Part shown: positions 1-7,518 of the stretch, in pieces
Position numbering within the stretch: position 1 is the first letter of the stretch
How the letters are laid out: every line of letters starts with the position of its first letter
Source of the DNA: Bacillota bacterium
Lineage (GTDB): Bacteria; Bacillota; Clostridia; Lachnospirales; Lachnospiraceae
Assembly: GCA_023439505.1 (NCBI GenBank)
Contig: JAEXNR010000017.1
Coordinates: forward strand, 124,001 to 188,000
Reading direction: 5' to 3'
Length of the DNA: 64,000 nucleotides
Program-made: the position numbers and the translations under genes
Notes under the pieces: model-generated
Seen by the model: the letters and a program-made list of their open reading frames with translations, nothing else
The model's database searches: none
Told to the model about the DNA's origin: nothing

Positions 1-452
1 TTATCTTTGGATTTCCTGAATTTGATTTTATTGATAAGAATAATAGCAGATACTATTATGTTGAGCAGGGTGCTCCGATTGCAGTCAGCGGATATGATTA
101 TATGATTCGTATGACGGTAAACAATGGCTCCGTTGGCGGAGTTCTCAGTAGTTTTACCATTGACAAAAGCCGATATACCTTAAGCTATGATACCACAAAT
201 AAAATACCTGGTGAGATTGTTTTAAATAAAAACGGGACAGAGGAGTTAGTGCGGTTTGAAATCATGAAATTATTCCGCCAATACGATGCATTGCCACCGG
301 AAGACTCTTTGATTACTTATGAAGAAGCTTCTTATACCGTGGAAGGAGATGCTTGCAGAGTAACATTTGTAGCGAGTACGATAAATCTGAATTACTGGGA
401 AATGCAGGAAGATAATTCTTCGGATGGATATTTCTTCATTGATATGAAATAG
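1..452 (+). CDS. C-terminal part of an unknown protein (5' truncated)
   Basis: An open frame enters from the left edge (codons in phase from base 3) and stops with TAG at 450-452, so only about 149 C-terminal residues are visible. The first in-frame ATG is at 102, but the frame is open upstream with coding-like codons, so the true start lies outside the window. The product is acidic, rich in beta-prone residues, and has no membrane segment or motif I recognise. It ends in a Trp/Tyr/Phe-containing tail. No terminator is obvious after it, and a separate promoter follows for the amino-acid importer, so the two are probably not co-transcribed. Function unknown. Confidence 0.7.
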   Translation, partial: IFGFPEFDFIDKNNSRYYYVEQGAPIAVSGYDYMIRMTVNNGSVGGVLSSFTIDKSRYTLSYDTTNKIPGEIVLNKNGTEELVRFEIMKLFRQYDALPPEDSLITYEEASYTVEGDACRVTFVASTINLNYWEMQEDNSSDGYFFIDMK

Positions 453-542
453 GGGCCACATATCGATGAAATCAGGAATCCAAAATATGCAAAAAAAGGG
501 TGATATTTGAGGCGAAAAGTGAGGATTAAATTAGAAGTATGA

Positions 543-571
543 TTGACATATAAATTAGTATGTTGTAAACT
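543..571 (+). promoter_or_regulatory. Sigma-A type promoter for the amino-acid importer
   Basis: A perfect -35 TTGACA (543-548) is followed by 17 bases and a -10 TAAACT (566-571). The start point would fall near 578, about 200 bases before the importer start codon. That gives a leader long enough for attenuation control. Confidence 0.6.
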
Positions 572-660
572 TATTAATGGATTTTATAATCTGAATGAGT
601 AATCTCTGTGATGTTACAACCCTATCAGGAGAGAGTCGGGGACTATAGACGTTAAGCTAT

Positions 661-687
661 AACCTGGGTAATACTCAGGTTTTTTAT
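661..687 (+). terminator. Terminator-like hairpin in the importer leader (possible attenuator)
   Basis: An 8-bp stem (AACCTGGG with CTCAGGTT, one G-T pair, loop TAATA) is directly followed by a T-rich run. It sits between the promoter at 543 and the lipoprotein start at 776. A second small stem (TATAG/CTATA) lies just upstream at about 644-661. The position suggests transcription attenuation, but I do not recognise a known riboswitch core here and no T-box signature is visible. Confidence 0.5.
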
Positions 688-775
688 TGTGAAAATAATC
701 CTTTCATTCTACGGGAAAGAGGATACCGGATTTTACACATCAGATTAAGATAGAATTACGAGAGGAGAAAGTAAG

Positions 776-1672
776 ATGAGAAAAAAAATTATGACTTTTC
801 TTGTTGTTACCATTACGGTAATGGCATTTGTCGTTGGGTGTGGAACCAAGGACAAAGATGATACAAATAACTCAACCGGTACCGGTAGTACCGATAATCA
901 GGCAACTGCAACACCCGGTGAGGAAACTCCCGCAGCAAAGGAAACATTTAAGGTTGGCATGGAGTGCGGCTATCCACCTTTTAACTGGACCCAGCTTGGT
1001 TCCGACAACGGTGGCGTTCCCATTGCCGGTACTGCAGAATATGCAGGTGGCTATGATGTTGAAATAGCGAAAAAGATTGCGGATAGCTTAGGCAAAGAGT
1101 TGGTAATTGTTAAAACCGAATGGGATGGTCTGGTTCCTGCATTAATGTCAGGTAAGATCGATGCCATTATCGCCGGTATGTCACCGACAGCCGAGCGTAA
1201 AGAGTCCATTGACTTTACAGATAATTACTATAAATCTGATCTGGTAATGGTAGTGAAAAAGGGTGGTGCTTATGAAAACGCTACTTCGATTCAGGATTTT
1301 GCAGGCGCGAAAATTACAGCTCAGTTGAATACCTTCCACTACAGTGTAATTGACCAGATTGAAGGTGTGAAGAAACAGACAGCAATGGACAACTTTCCTG
1401 CGATGAGAGTAGCACTTGAAGCAGGTTCCATTGACGGATATGTATCCGAGCGTCCGGAGGGGATCAGTGCTTCCGCAGCAAATAATAAATTTGCTATGGT
1501 TGCTTTCCAGGATGGTTTTAAAACATCTGAAGATGATACTGCTATCGCAGTAGGTGTCAAAAAGGGAAGCGATTTAACACCGAAGATCAACGAAATTTTA
1601 GCAGGAATTTCTGATGATGATAAACTGAGTATAATGGATACAGCGATTCAAAATCAACCGGCAGCAGAATAA
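776..1672 (+). CDS. Polar amino-acid ABC transporter, substrate-binding lipoprotein
   Basis: This is the extracytoplasmic receptor of an amino-acid importer, probably tethered to the outer face of the membrane. The N-terminus has two Lys after Arg2, a hydrophobic segment, and a lipobox VVGC with the lipidated Cys at residue 22, followed by a Thr/Asn-rich linker. From about residue 57 the protein matches the family 3 solute-binding fold: VGMECGYPPFNW start, a GYDVEIAKKIADSLG segment, and the ligand-loop region AGMSPTAERKESIDF. The length of 298 aa is normal for the family. AGGAG at 762-766 supports the ATG. The permease and ATPase follow in the same direction. The exact substrate (cystine, glutamine, arginine or other) cannot be read from the sequence. 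Confidence 0.93.
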   Translation: MRKKIMTFLVVTITVMAFVVGCGTKDKDDTNNSTGTGSTDNQATATPGEETPAAKETFKVGMECGYPPFNWTQLGSDNGGVPIAGTAEYAGGYDVEIAKKIADSLGKELVIVKTEWDGLVPALMSGKIDAIIAGMSPTAERKESIDFTDNYYKSDLVMVVKKGGAYENATSIQDFAGAKITAQLNTFHYSVIDQIEGVKKQTAMDNFPAMRVALEAGSIDGYVSERPEGISASAANNKFAMVAFQDGFKTSEDDTAIAVGVKKGSDLTPKINEILAGISDDDKLSIMDTAIQNQPAAE

Positions 1673-1689
1673 TTTAATTGATTTTTAGA

Positions 1690-1735
1690 GGCTGTCCCAA
1701 AACTCTGGATTTTATTTGGGGCAGTCTTTTCTTAT
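1690..1735 (+). terminator. Rho-independent terminator after the binding protein
   Basis: A 12-bp stem with two wobble pairs (1690-1701 with 1715-1726) is followed by TTTTCTTATT. It lies between receptor and permease genes. Partial termination here would give more receptor than membrane components, as is common for ABC importers. Confidence 0.75.
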
Positions 1736-2048
1736 TGAATATGGAGAAATTTGGGATCGGCTTATTCGATTGAAGCACTCTGTACAGGATCGTATCCAGG
1801 CGTGAGGAAAATGATGTCAGCTATGCCGGGGGCGGTCGGTGTGCCCTGACAGGGCTTAGCGGTTTTGCTACATATGACAGTCCGGCAGAAGTGCATTTTT
1901 AGCGGAGAGTATAGAGGAACATAATGAATTCATGGTTGGATATCAGCTATTGATGCATGATAATAGAACACAGAAGTTCACGTTTTTCTATTACGATGTA
2001 TCAATAGTCAACAACAGTAATAATAAAGTAGAAAGGCTTGGTGTAAAT
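1736..2048 (+). other. Gap before the permease with possible gene remnants
   Basis: No complete gene is seen. The frame in phase with 1741 gives a coding-like stretch, rich in Gly, that runs from about 1771 to a stop at 1900-1902 and carries an upstream stop at 1771-1773. A second open frame from 1932 runs into the permease without a stop. Its 39 extra residues are polar and unlike a permease N-terminus, so the permease start was placed at 2049. This could be a decayed gene or an insertion scar. I see no promoter here with confidence. Confidence 0.3.
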
Positions 2049-2804
2049 ATGTCCTGGAGTTGGTTTACAAGAATTATATCTGATAATTGGCCAATGTTTG
2101 TACGTGGTGCAGGGTTAACACTTTTCATATCAATCATTGGTACACTGATTGGAGCTGCAATAGGCTTGCTGATAGGAACGGTTCGGACAATTCCTATGCC
2201 GGATAAAGGGGTTAAGAGGATCGTATTAAAGGCGGTCAATGTTATTTTGTCAGTGTACGTTGAGTTCTTCCGTGGAACACCTATGATTGTACAAGCCATG
2301 GTTATTTATTATGGCTCTTTGATGGCATTGGGGATTGATATGAACCAAACCTTTGCGGCTATCTTTATCGTTTCGATTAATACAGGTGCTTATACAACAG
2401 AAATTGTACGTGGAGGTATCATATCTATCGATAAGGGCCAATTTGAAGCAGCTCATGCAATTGGTATGAACCACACAAAAACCATGATTCATGTGGTATT
2501 ACCCCAGGTGTTGCGTAACATCCTGCCTCCGATCGGGAATGAATTTGTAATTAATATTAAGGATACCTCTGTTTTGAACGTAATCGGTGTATCTGAATTA
2601 TACTTCCAGACAAAGACAGTAGCCGGTAACAACTTCCGCTATTTTGAGTCCTTCTTTGTCGCATGTATTCTTTATCTGACGATGACATTAACTGTAACAA
2701 GAATTTTAAGATATATTGAGAAGAGAATGGATGGACCGGAAAACTATAGTATTATCCCCGGAAATCAGATGCAGGTTTCCAGACCCGAGGATATGGTAAA
2801 GTAA
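2049..2804 (+). CDS. Polar amino-acid ABC transporter permease
   Basis: This is the inner-membrane channel subunit of the importer, HisM/GlnP type, probably acting as a homodimer because only one permease gene is present. The protein starts with an amphipathic segment, then about five membrane helices. The EAA loop EAAHAIGMNHTKTMIHVVLPQ, which contacts the ATPase, is followed by the typical LPPIGNEF and KDTSVLNVIG stretch. I chose ATG 2049 over the longer frame from 1932 because the family normally starts close to the first helix and a GAAAGG site lies just upstream; this gives 251 aa. The ATPase gene follows after 85 bases. Confidence 0.9.
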   Translation: MSWSWFTRIISDNWPMFVRGAGLTLFISIIGTLIGAAIGLLIGTVRTIPMPDKGVKRIVLKAVNVILSVYVEFFRGTPMIVQAMVIYYGSLMALGIDMNQTFAAIFIVSINTGAYTTEIVRGGIISIDKGQFEAAHAIGMNHTKTMIHVVLPQVLRNILPPIGNEFVINIKDTSVLNVIGVSELYFQTKTVAGNNFRYFESFFVACILYLTMTLTVTRILRYIEKRMDGPENYSIIPGNQMQVSRPEDMVK

Positions 2805-2889
2805 TATTGTTTGATTGGTACGGGTTTAAATTCTCTGATCTATGTGACATATCATAGGAATCGAAATCAGGAAAGGTACAAGGTGTAAG

Positions 2890-3630
2890 ATGGAGAAAGT
2901 AATAGATGTTCAGCATTTAAAGAAATGCTTTGGCAATAATGAGATACTAAAAGACATTGATTTCTCAGTAAATAAAGGGGAAGTGGTGTGTATCATCGGA
3001 GCTTCCGGTTCCGGTAAATCAACACTTCTTCGTTGTATAAATCTGTTAGAGAGACCTTCCGGCGGGCAAATTTACTTCCATGGGGAGAACATTCTGGATA
3101 ACAGGCATGATGTTTTTGATTACCGTACAAAGCTTGGTATGGTTTTTCAGCAGTTTAACCTGTTCAATAATCACAATGTGCTCAGCAATTGTATGGTTGG
3201 TCAATTAAAGGTTCTAAAACGTTCGAAAGAAGAAGCTGAAAAGATTGCGATGAAATATCTGAAGGTCGTTGGGATGGATGCTTATATCAATGCAAAACCG
3301 AAGCAGTTATCCGGCGGACAAAAACAAAGAGTTGCCATCGCACGAGCACTTTCCATGGAGCCTGAGGTTCTGCTTTTTGATGAACCGACCTCCGCATTGG
3401 ATCCTGAGATGGTAGGGGAGGTTCTTGCAGTTATGAAGGAACTGGCGCAGAGTGGACTTACCATGTTGGTGGTAACTCATGAGATGGGATTTGCCAAGGA
3501 AGTATCTAACCGTGTCGTGTTTATGGATAAGGGCGTGATAGCTGAGGAAGGCACACCGGAGCAGATCTTTAATCAACCAAAGCTGGATCGAACCAAGGAG
3601 TTTTTAAAACGTGTTTTGAATGAAGCTTAG
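2890..3630 (+). CDS. Polar amino-acid ABC transporter ATP-binding protein
   Basis: This is the cytoplasmic ATPase that drives the importer, GlnQ/ArtP type, 246 aa as usual. In order it shows Walker A GASGSGKST (about residues 37-45), a Q-loop in MVFQQFNLF, the signature LSGGQKQR, Walker B VLLFDEPTSALDPE and the switch His in VTHEMGFA. All catalytic residues are present. It is the last gene of the importer unit and is followed by a strong terminator at 3741. Confidence 0.95.
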   Translation: MEKVIDVQHLKKCFGNNEILKDIDFSVNKGEVVCIIGASGSGKSTLLRCINLLERPSGGQIYFHGENILDNRHDVFDYRTKLGMVFQQFNLFNNHNVLSNCMVGQLKVLKRSKEEAEKIAMKYLKVVGMDAYINAKPKQLSGGQKQRVAIARALSMEPEVLLFDEPTSALDPEMVGEVLAVMKELAQSGLTMLVVTHEMGFAKEVSNRVVFMDKGVIAEEGTPEQIFNQPKLDRTKEFLKRVLNEA

Positions 3631-3740
3631 TATATATAATCACTGAATAAACAGTAATAGCATAAATAGTATTATAATAAAAAGTAATAGAGTAAATAGG
3701 ATTTGAATAATAAGAATGATACAAATAATGATTGATCAAA

Positions 3741-3775
3741 AAAACCGGCTTCCTGTCCAGGAGCCGGTTTTTTCT
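3741..3775. terminator. Bidirectional terminator between importer and kinase genes
   Basis: A stem AAAACCGGCT-CC / GG-AGCCGGTTTT is flanked by A-run and T-run, so it can stop transcripts from both sides. It separates the importer (plus) from the sensor kinase (minus). The 100 bases before it are very AT-rich with loose ATAATA-like repeats. Confidence 0.85.
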
Positions 3776-3865
3776 ATTCCTAACAGTGTGTCCGGCAAGG
3801 CTGAAAGACAAGGAAATTCATCTTGTGTTGCACCATGAAATATAAATGTTTGAATTCGTTGGTTT

Positions 3866-5437
3866 TTATATTATGGCATGAACAGAAAAATCAGGAGTTG
3901 ATTCCTGTGCCTTTATTTCGTCGCTTTCAAAAAGGATGTCGCCTCGAATAGACAGGCTTTCCTTTAATTCCTTTCGTGTCGTCTTAATTCGGTACTGACC
4001 AAGATTGTCAAAGTAGACAGATACCTTTTTGCTATATAGTCCATGATCCTGCAACTCCTCCAAAACAAAACTGGCGTGATATTTCTTTAGAATATCAAAG
4101 GTTGTCATAAGTCCGATACCACTTCCTCCGTCTTTGATATGAGTGGTTGTACGCTTCCTGCCAAGATATAAAAGTGTCTCTGGCGTAAAGTTTTCACCGC
4201 TGTCATAAATATCCATTACGTAACACTCATGATAGATTCCTACATTAAGTAATATGTTTTTCTTCACAGAAGTTTTTGATGCAATAATTGCATTTTCAAT
4301 GATATCAGCAAGTAGTGTCTTGATATCCTCTTCACTGATCAAATGATCGATATAATACCTGACACTTGCATTTAGGGACAGATCAAATCCAATCTGATAT
4401 TGATTCGCCTTCTGAAGCATGTAGGTGAGTAAGGAATCAACAGAAGGTACCTCGGTTGAAGAGAGCATCTTACGATTTGTTTCATAATGCGTGAGAATTC
4501 CAGTACGTTCTTTTGATAAATCTTCTAATTGCTTCAATAATTCTGCTGCTCGGTTGTTCTGTAATTCCTGATTTGTACCCTGTCCGATGGCCAGGATGGA
4601 TTCTTTCACGGCATACTCCATTGCGGGAATAAGTTTATTGTCTTTATGAATAATCTTGGATAACTCATTGTTATGTAATTTGAGACGTTCGATTTCAAGA
4701 GAACTATCATGTATTATTTTCTGCAGTTCTTCTATTTCCTTCAATTTTACCTTCTCCAAATATTTCTTCGTGAGACTGTTTTTCCACCAAAAGAATAATG
4801 TTAATCCGCAGATAAAGCAGAAAAACACGGGAATTACCATAATCAAGTCTGTCTTCTTACTTATTCCAAAAAATGAGACTGAAATTAATAATGAAACACT
4901 GATGTAAACACCGATATCGCTTGTGCCGTAATCATATAAGAAGGGCATTCCTTTTTGTAAACGTCTGATTCGAAATGGAATCATAGAGAGCAGGAAGGAA
5001 AGAAGGCCGTTACAAAGCATAAATAATAAATTGACATAGGAGTCAATAGCCGGACTTTTGCTCTGATAATCTATCAGTGATATCACGCCAGCTGCTATGA
5101 AAAAAGCAGTATAAGAAAAACTAAAGGAAATAGCGGATACAGTAAGAGACAGATTTATAGGTGTTTTCATTGTATAACTTATAAAGAATGCGAATAACAA
5201 AACGATAACTATCATACTGAGTGGTGCGGCATGTATTTTCATAAAATATATGATAGGCAAGATAAGCAACTCAAATAAAAAAAACGATAGCTTAGCCTTA
5301 TTATCTGGTTTCAATGATAACAATTTGGTGTAAATATAAAAGCCGCACAGAATGATAATAAAATATTTAATAAATGTAATGAAAACTGTAATTGCCATTA
5401 TGATTCCCTTCTTAAAAAAAATAATAATTTCTAACAT
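3866..5437 (-). CDS. GHKL-type membrane sensor histidine kinase
   Basis: The first roughly 220 residues hold six or seven hydrophobic segments, then a coiled-coil-like linker. The likely phospho-accepting His is H264, in IIHKDNKLIPA, the form seen in AgrC/HPK10-like kinases. The ATPase part has an N-box DIIENAIIASK, a G1 box DIYDSGEN and a G2 box GGSGIGLM. The gene lies downstream of a Spo0A-like response regulator on the same strand and is its likely partner, separated by 171 bases. Two starts are possible: ATG 5437, preceded by a run of eight G, or ATG 5398, preceded by AAGAAGGGA. What the sensor detects is unknown; no agrB/agrD-like pair is next to it. Confidence 0.88.
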   Translation of the reverse strand: MLEIIIFFKKGIIMAITVFITFIKYFIIILCGFYIYTKLLSLKPDNKAKLSFFLFELLILPIIYFMKIHAAPLSMIVIVLLFAFFISYTMKTPINLSLTVSAISFSFSYTAFFIAAGVISLIDYQSKSPAIDSYVNLLFMLCNGLLSFLLSMIPFRIRRLQKGMPFLYDYGTSDIGVYISVSLLISVSFFGISKKTDLIMVIPVFFCFICGLTLFFWWKNSLTKKYLEKVKLKEIEELQKIIHDSSLEIERLKLHNNELSKIIHKDNKLIPAMEYAVKESILAIGQGTNQELQNNRAAELLKQLEDLSKERTGILTHYETNRKMLSSTEVPSVDSLLTYMLQKANQYQIGFDLSLNASVRYYIDHLISEEDIKTLLADIIENAIIASKTSVKKNILLNVGIYHECYVMDIYDSGENFTPETLLYLGRKRTTTHIKDGGSGIGLMTTFDILKKYHASFVLEELQDHGLYSKKVSVYFDNLGQYRIKTTRKELKESLSIRGDILFESDEIKAQESTPDFSVHAII

Positions 5438-5487
5438 AAATCCCCCCCCTAGAAGAAATGTGGTTTTTTTAATATTTCTTATATAGT

Positions 5488-5518
5488 TATATTCAAAGAA
5501 AAGAAATACTAAGGAGGG
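5488..5518 (+). promoter_or_regulatory. Possible -10 and strong ribosome site of a short plus-strand transcript
   Basis: A TATATT -10-like hexamer (5488-5493) with a poor T-run in the -35 position precedes a very strong ribosome site AAGGAGGG (5511-5518). This lies in the spacer between two minus-strand genes, where no plus-strand gene would be expected. The ribosome site is unusual enough to point to translation of the tiny frame that follows. Confidence 0.4.
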
Positions 5519-5526
5519 ATAATGAT

Positions 5527-5574
5527 ATGTGGTCTAGAGTATGGGAAAGATTTTTATGGTTTTTATCTATATAA
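5527..5574 (+). CDS. Possible 15-residue Trp-rich peptide
   Basis: ATG 5527 opens a frame for MWSRVWERFLWFLSI and stops at TAA 5572-5574. It has three Trp, two Phe, two Arg and one Glu, so it would be amphipathic and membrane-active or a signal. AAGGAGGG lies 9 bases upstream. A terminator hairpin begins 7 bases after the stop. ATG 5522 is also in range of the site, but its 61-residue frame runs through the terminator, so I prefer the short product. It lies between a GHKL kinase and its regulator, on the opposite strand. Whether it is translated is inference. Confidence 0.4.
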   Translation: MWSRVWERFLWFLSI

Positions 5575-5581
5575 TTTAACT

Positions 5582-5610
5582 AAGCCGCACTTATGTGTGG
5601 CTTGTTTTTT
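5582..5610 (+). terminator. Terminator of the short plus-strand transcript
   Basis: A 9-bp stem (5582-5590 with 5595-5603, one G-T pair, loop TTAT) is followed by GTTTTTT. The T-run is on the plus strand only, so it ends a plus-strand RNA rather than the minus-strand regulator gene it touches. Confidence 0.75.
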
Positions 5611-6394
5611 AATATTCATTTTTTATTTTGTTGGCGTAATAGTAAATAAATTCTGTGATGGTTGGTACGCCCTTTTCCGAGTTTATTCTTGCAGTATAAT
5701 ATTTTAATAAATCCTCTATGTCAGAGGTTCTCCAAGCTCTATTGATTGCATTTTGCATGGCGCGTTCCACACTTGCTTCTGTTTTTCTATATCTTTCTCC
5801 AATTGCTGAACATAGATTTTGCATAGGTTCATTGATTACGATCTGAATAGCATCAATCAGATACTGGTAACCGATGGCTTTGGGACTGATTCCGATATAA
5901 TTTAATTCCGTGGTGATTCTTCTGATAATTCTTTTGTTCTTCATATCCGGTGACTCTGTTGTAGCATTCAATTCTGACACTGTTGACTTACGGCTTTGTA
6001 TCATGGATTTCATAATTCGAAGAAAATCCAATACATTCTTAACAGAATAATCCACCTGGTGCTTTGACATGATAAAATCAGCGCCCAACTGACGTGCGGA
6101 TTCGTATGTAATCTGGCTGGAATTATTGGTAGTTACCAGAACATATGGGGTTATACTCAATTGTAGGTGTTTTAATTGCTGCAGCACGGTTAAGCCATTA
6201 CCGCTTCCTCTGTGAAGCTCCAGATCTAATATGATGACATCGGGTAAGAAATCTTTCACATACTCAATGGCTTTCATTGCATTATTTGTGACCCCCAGGA
6301 GTTGCATATCATCGATCCCATCAAAGTAATCGGCAAATTCTTTACAAGCTTCGGGATCATCTTCGACAAGTATCATTGAAAGATTTTTATCCAT
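5609..6394 (-). CDS. Response regulator with Spo0A-type DNA-binding domain
   Basis: The N-terminal receiver domain has the acidic pair E11-D12-D13, phospho-acceptor D57 in IILDLEL, a conserved Thr in VTTNN and a Lys near residue 110. After a linker the C-terminal half (about residues 150-261) matches the Spo0A effector domain: GISPKAIGYQYLIDAI, ASVERAMQNAINRAW and KGVPTITEFIYYYANKI. This domain is normally found in the sporulation master regulator; here it sits beside a dedicated kinase, so it is more likely a paralogue than Spo0A itself. The start is ATG 6394, with GGAGG 5 bases before it; a TTG 12 bases upstream overlaps that site. Which genes it controls is unknown. Confidence 0.9.
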   Translation of the reverse strand: MDKNLSMILVEDDPEACKEFADYFDGIDDMQLLGVTNNAMKAIEYVKDFLPDVIILDLELHRGSGNGLTVLQQLKHLQLSITPYVLVTTNNSSQITYESARQLGADFIMSKHQVDYSVKNVLDFLRIMKSMIQSRKSTVSELNATTESPDMKNKRIIRRITTELNYIGISPKAIGYQYLIDAIQIVINEPMQNLCSAIGERYRKTEASVERAMQNAINRAWRTSDIEDLLKYYTARINSEKGVPTITEFIYYYANKIKNEY

Positions 6395-6422
6395 AAAAAC
6401 CTCCAAATAATTATTTAACTAT

Positions 6423-6451
6423 ATCATATTACAATTAAGAACAAAAAGCAA
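6423..6451 (-). promoter_or_regulatory. Promoter of the Spo0A-like regulator
   Basis: Read on the minus strand, TTGCTT and TATGAT are separated by 17 bases, ending about 30 bases before the regulator start codon. No clear Spo0A box (TGTCGAA-like) is visible next to it. Confidence 0.5.
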
Positions 6452-6964
6452 CGAAAAGCAATAAATTTAACCATTAAAACTAATTTATAGCAACGTTGAG
6501 TTTTTGTAGAATCTTATTGTAAAACATATAACTTGCTTACCCAAAGCGCCTGTTGAATTATAGATGTAGCATCAGAAATGATTGCAGCTTTTCAAATCTT
6601 GGATTTATCTGTATATAGGGTGCCAGATCAATCCTGTCAGCCAGATTTTGAAAGAGACATATATGGTTCAATAGGCGATATTTTAAATTTTTTTAATAAA
6701 TAGTTATATACTATAGTATGAAACAGAATGAAAGTTGTATCCGGACCAGTTTTTATCAGGTAAAGTAAAGGTCACAGTTATCATAGATAATGGAACACAT
6801 CAGTGCAAAATTTATTGCGATTTTCTCATATAGGTCTGCTCCAGAATAATATTTGACTCAAAAAAGGTATGTAGAAGCGGGAATAAACGTAAGACAGAGA
6901 AGAAGTCGGACTTGGTGCCATTATAAATTGATGGAAGAAAATTGCAAATTAGTTAAGTTATTGA
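6452..6964. other. AT-rich gap without a recognised gene
   Basis: About 510 bases hold no frame with a convincing start and ribosome site. A short coding-like stretch around 6755-6830 on the plus strand reads as about 25 sensible residues before a stop at TAG. It may be a remnant or chance. I see no repeats or RNA gene here. Confidence 0.4.
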
Positions 6965-6993
6965 TTGATTGAGAATTCAACTTATGTTATAAT
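6965..6993 (+). promoter_or_regulatory. Sigma-A promoter for the zinc-ribbon gene and perhaps truA
   Basis: TTGATT (6965-6970), a 17-base spacer and a perfect TATAAT (6988-6993). The start point would be near 7000, giving a leader of about 100 bases before the gene at 7099. Confidence 0.7.
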
Positions 6994-7098
6994 TTGATAA
7001 AGTCCCAATATTTTAATCTGGATTGATTCTTTATCCCAACCTCTTTAATGTATCGGAACGATAATTGGATAATGTCCAGAATTAAGGAGGAATGAAAC

Positions 7099-7302
7099 AT
7101 GGCAGATAAGATATTGGTATGCAAAGATTGTAAAGCAGAATTTGTTTTTTCAGAAGGTGAGCAGGCATTCTACAGAGAGAAGGGGTTTGATAACGAACCT
7201 CAGAGATGCCCTGATTGCAGAAGAGCGAAGAAACAGCAGCAAAGAGGAAATGAAGGCAATCATAGCAGAGGCGGTCAAAGAGGAACTGGCAGAAACCGTT
7301 AA
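7099..7302 (+). CDS. Small zinc-ribbon protein (zf-Tbcl-like)
   Basis: The product is 67 aa with two CxxC pairs, C8/C11 and C37/C40, which can bind one zinc ion. Between them lies EGEQAFYREKGFDNEPQRC, typical of the probable zinc-ribbon family often found in clostridia. The C-terminus is a basic, Gln/Gly/Arg-rich tail, suggesting contact with nucleic acid. AAGGAGG precedes ATG 7099 at a good distance. A terminator follows at 7331. Cellular role unknown. Confidence 0.85.
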   Translation: MADKILVCKDCKAEFVFSEGEQAFYREKGFDNEPQRCPDCRRAKKQQQRGNEGNHSRGGQRGTGRNR

Positions 7303-7330
7303 GCGAAAGTTTCAATTGATAAGAATATAT

Positions 7331-7371
7331 AAAGTAGTAAGTTCGTTCATGGATCTTACTACTTTTTTTAT
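7331..7371 (+). terminator. Rho-independent terminator after the zinc-ribbon gene
   Basis: An 11-bp stem AAAGTAGTAAG / CTTACTACTTT with a 13-base loop runs directly into a T-run. Confidence 0.85.
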
Positions 7372-7518
7372 CGGGCGTACAGCCGGTTTTATTCAACAAA
7401 AATTAACGGCCGATGATTTTCTGCAGAGCAACAATAAATTCGGTAAGAAAAGAGAAGGAGCTGGCAATCCTTACAAATACCAGGAAGTAATTTGACATAA
7501 GGAGCAAAGGTAGAATCA

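Noticed and set aside
578..700. TPP, SAM or T-box riboswitch before the importer
   Set aside because: The words AACCTGGGTAATA recall part of TPP riboswitches, but the other conserved core elements are absent, and no T-box antiterminator motif is seen.
1690..1726. Insertion-sequence terminal repeat
   Set aside because: The arms resemble IS ends, but no transposase or second copy is present and the T-run makes it a normal terminator.
1932..2048. 39 extra residues at the permease N-terminus
   Set aside because: They are polar and unlike the family, with no ribosome site at 1932; ATG 2049 fits better.
5522..5707. 61-residue membrane protein from ATG 5522
   Set aside because: The frame runs through a strong terminator and into the regulator gene on the other strand; the 15-residue frame is more consistent with the signals.
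7142..7495. 117-codon frame overlapping the zinc-ribbon gene
   Set aside because: It overlaps a clear gene in another frame, crosses its terminator and has no ribosome site.
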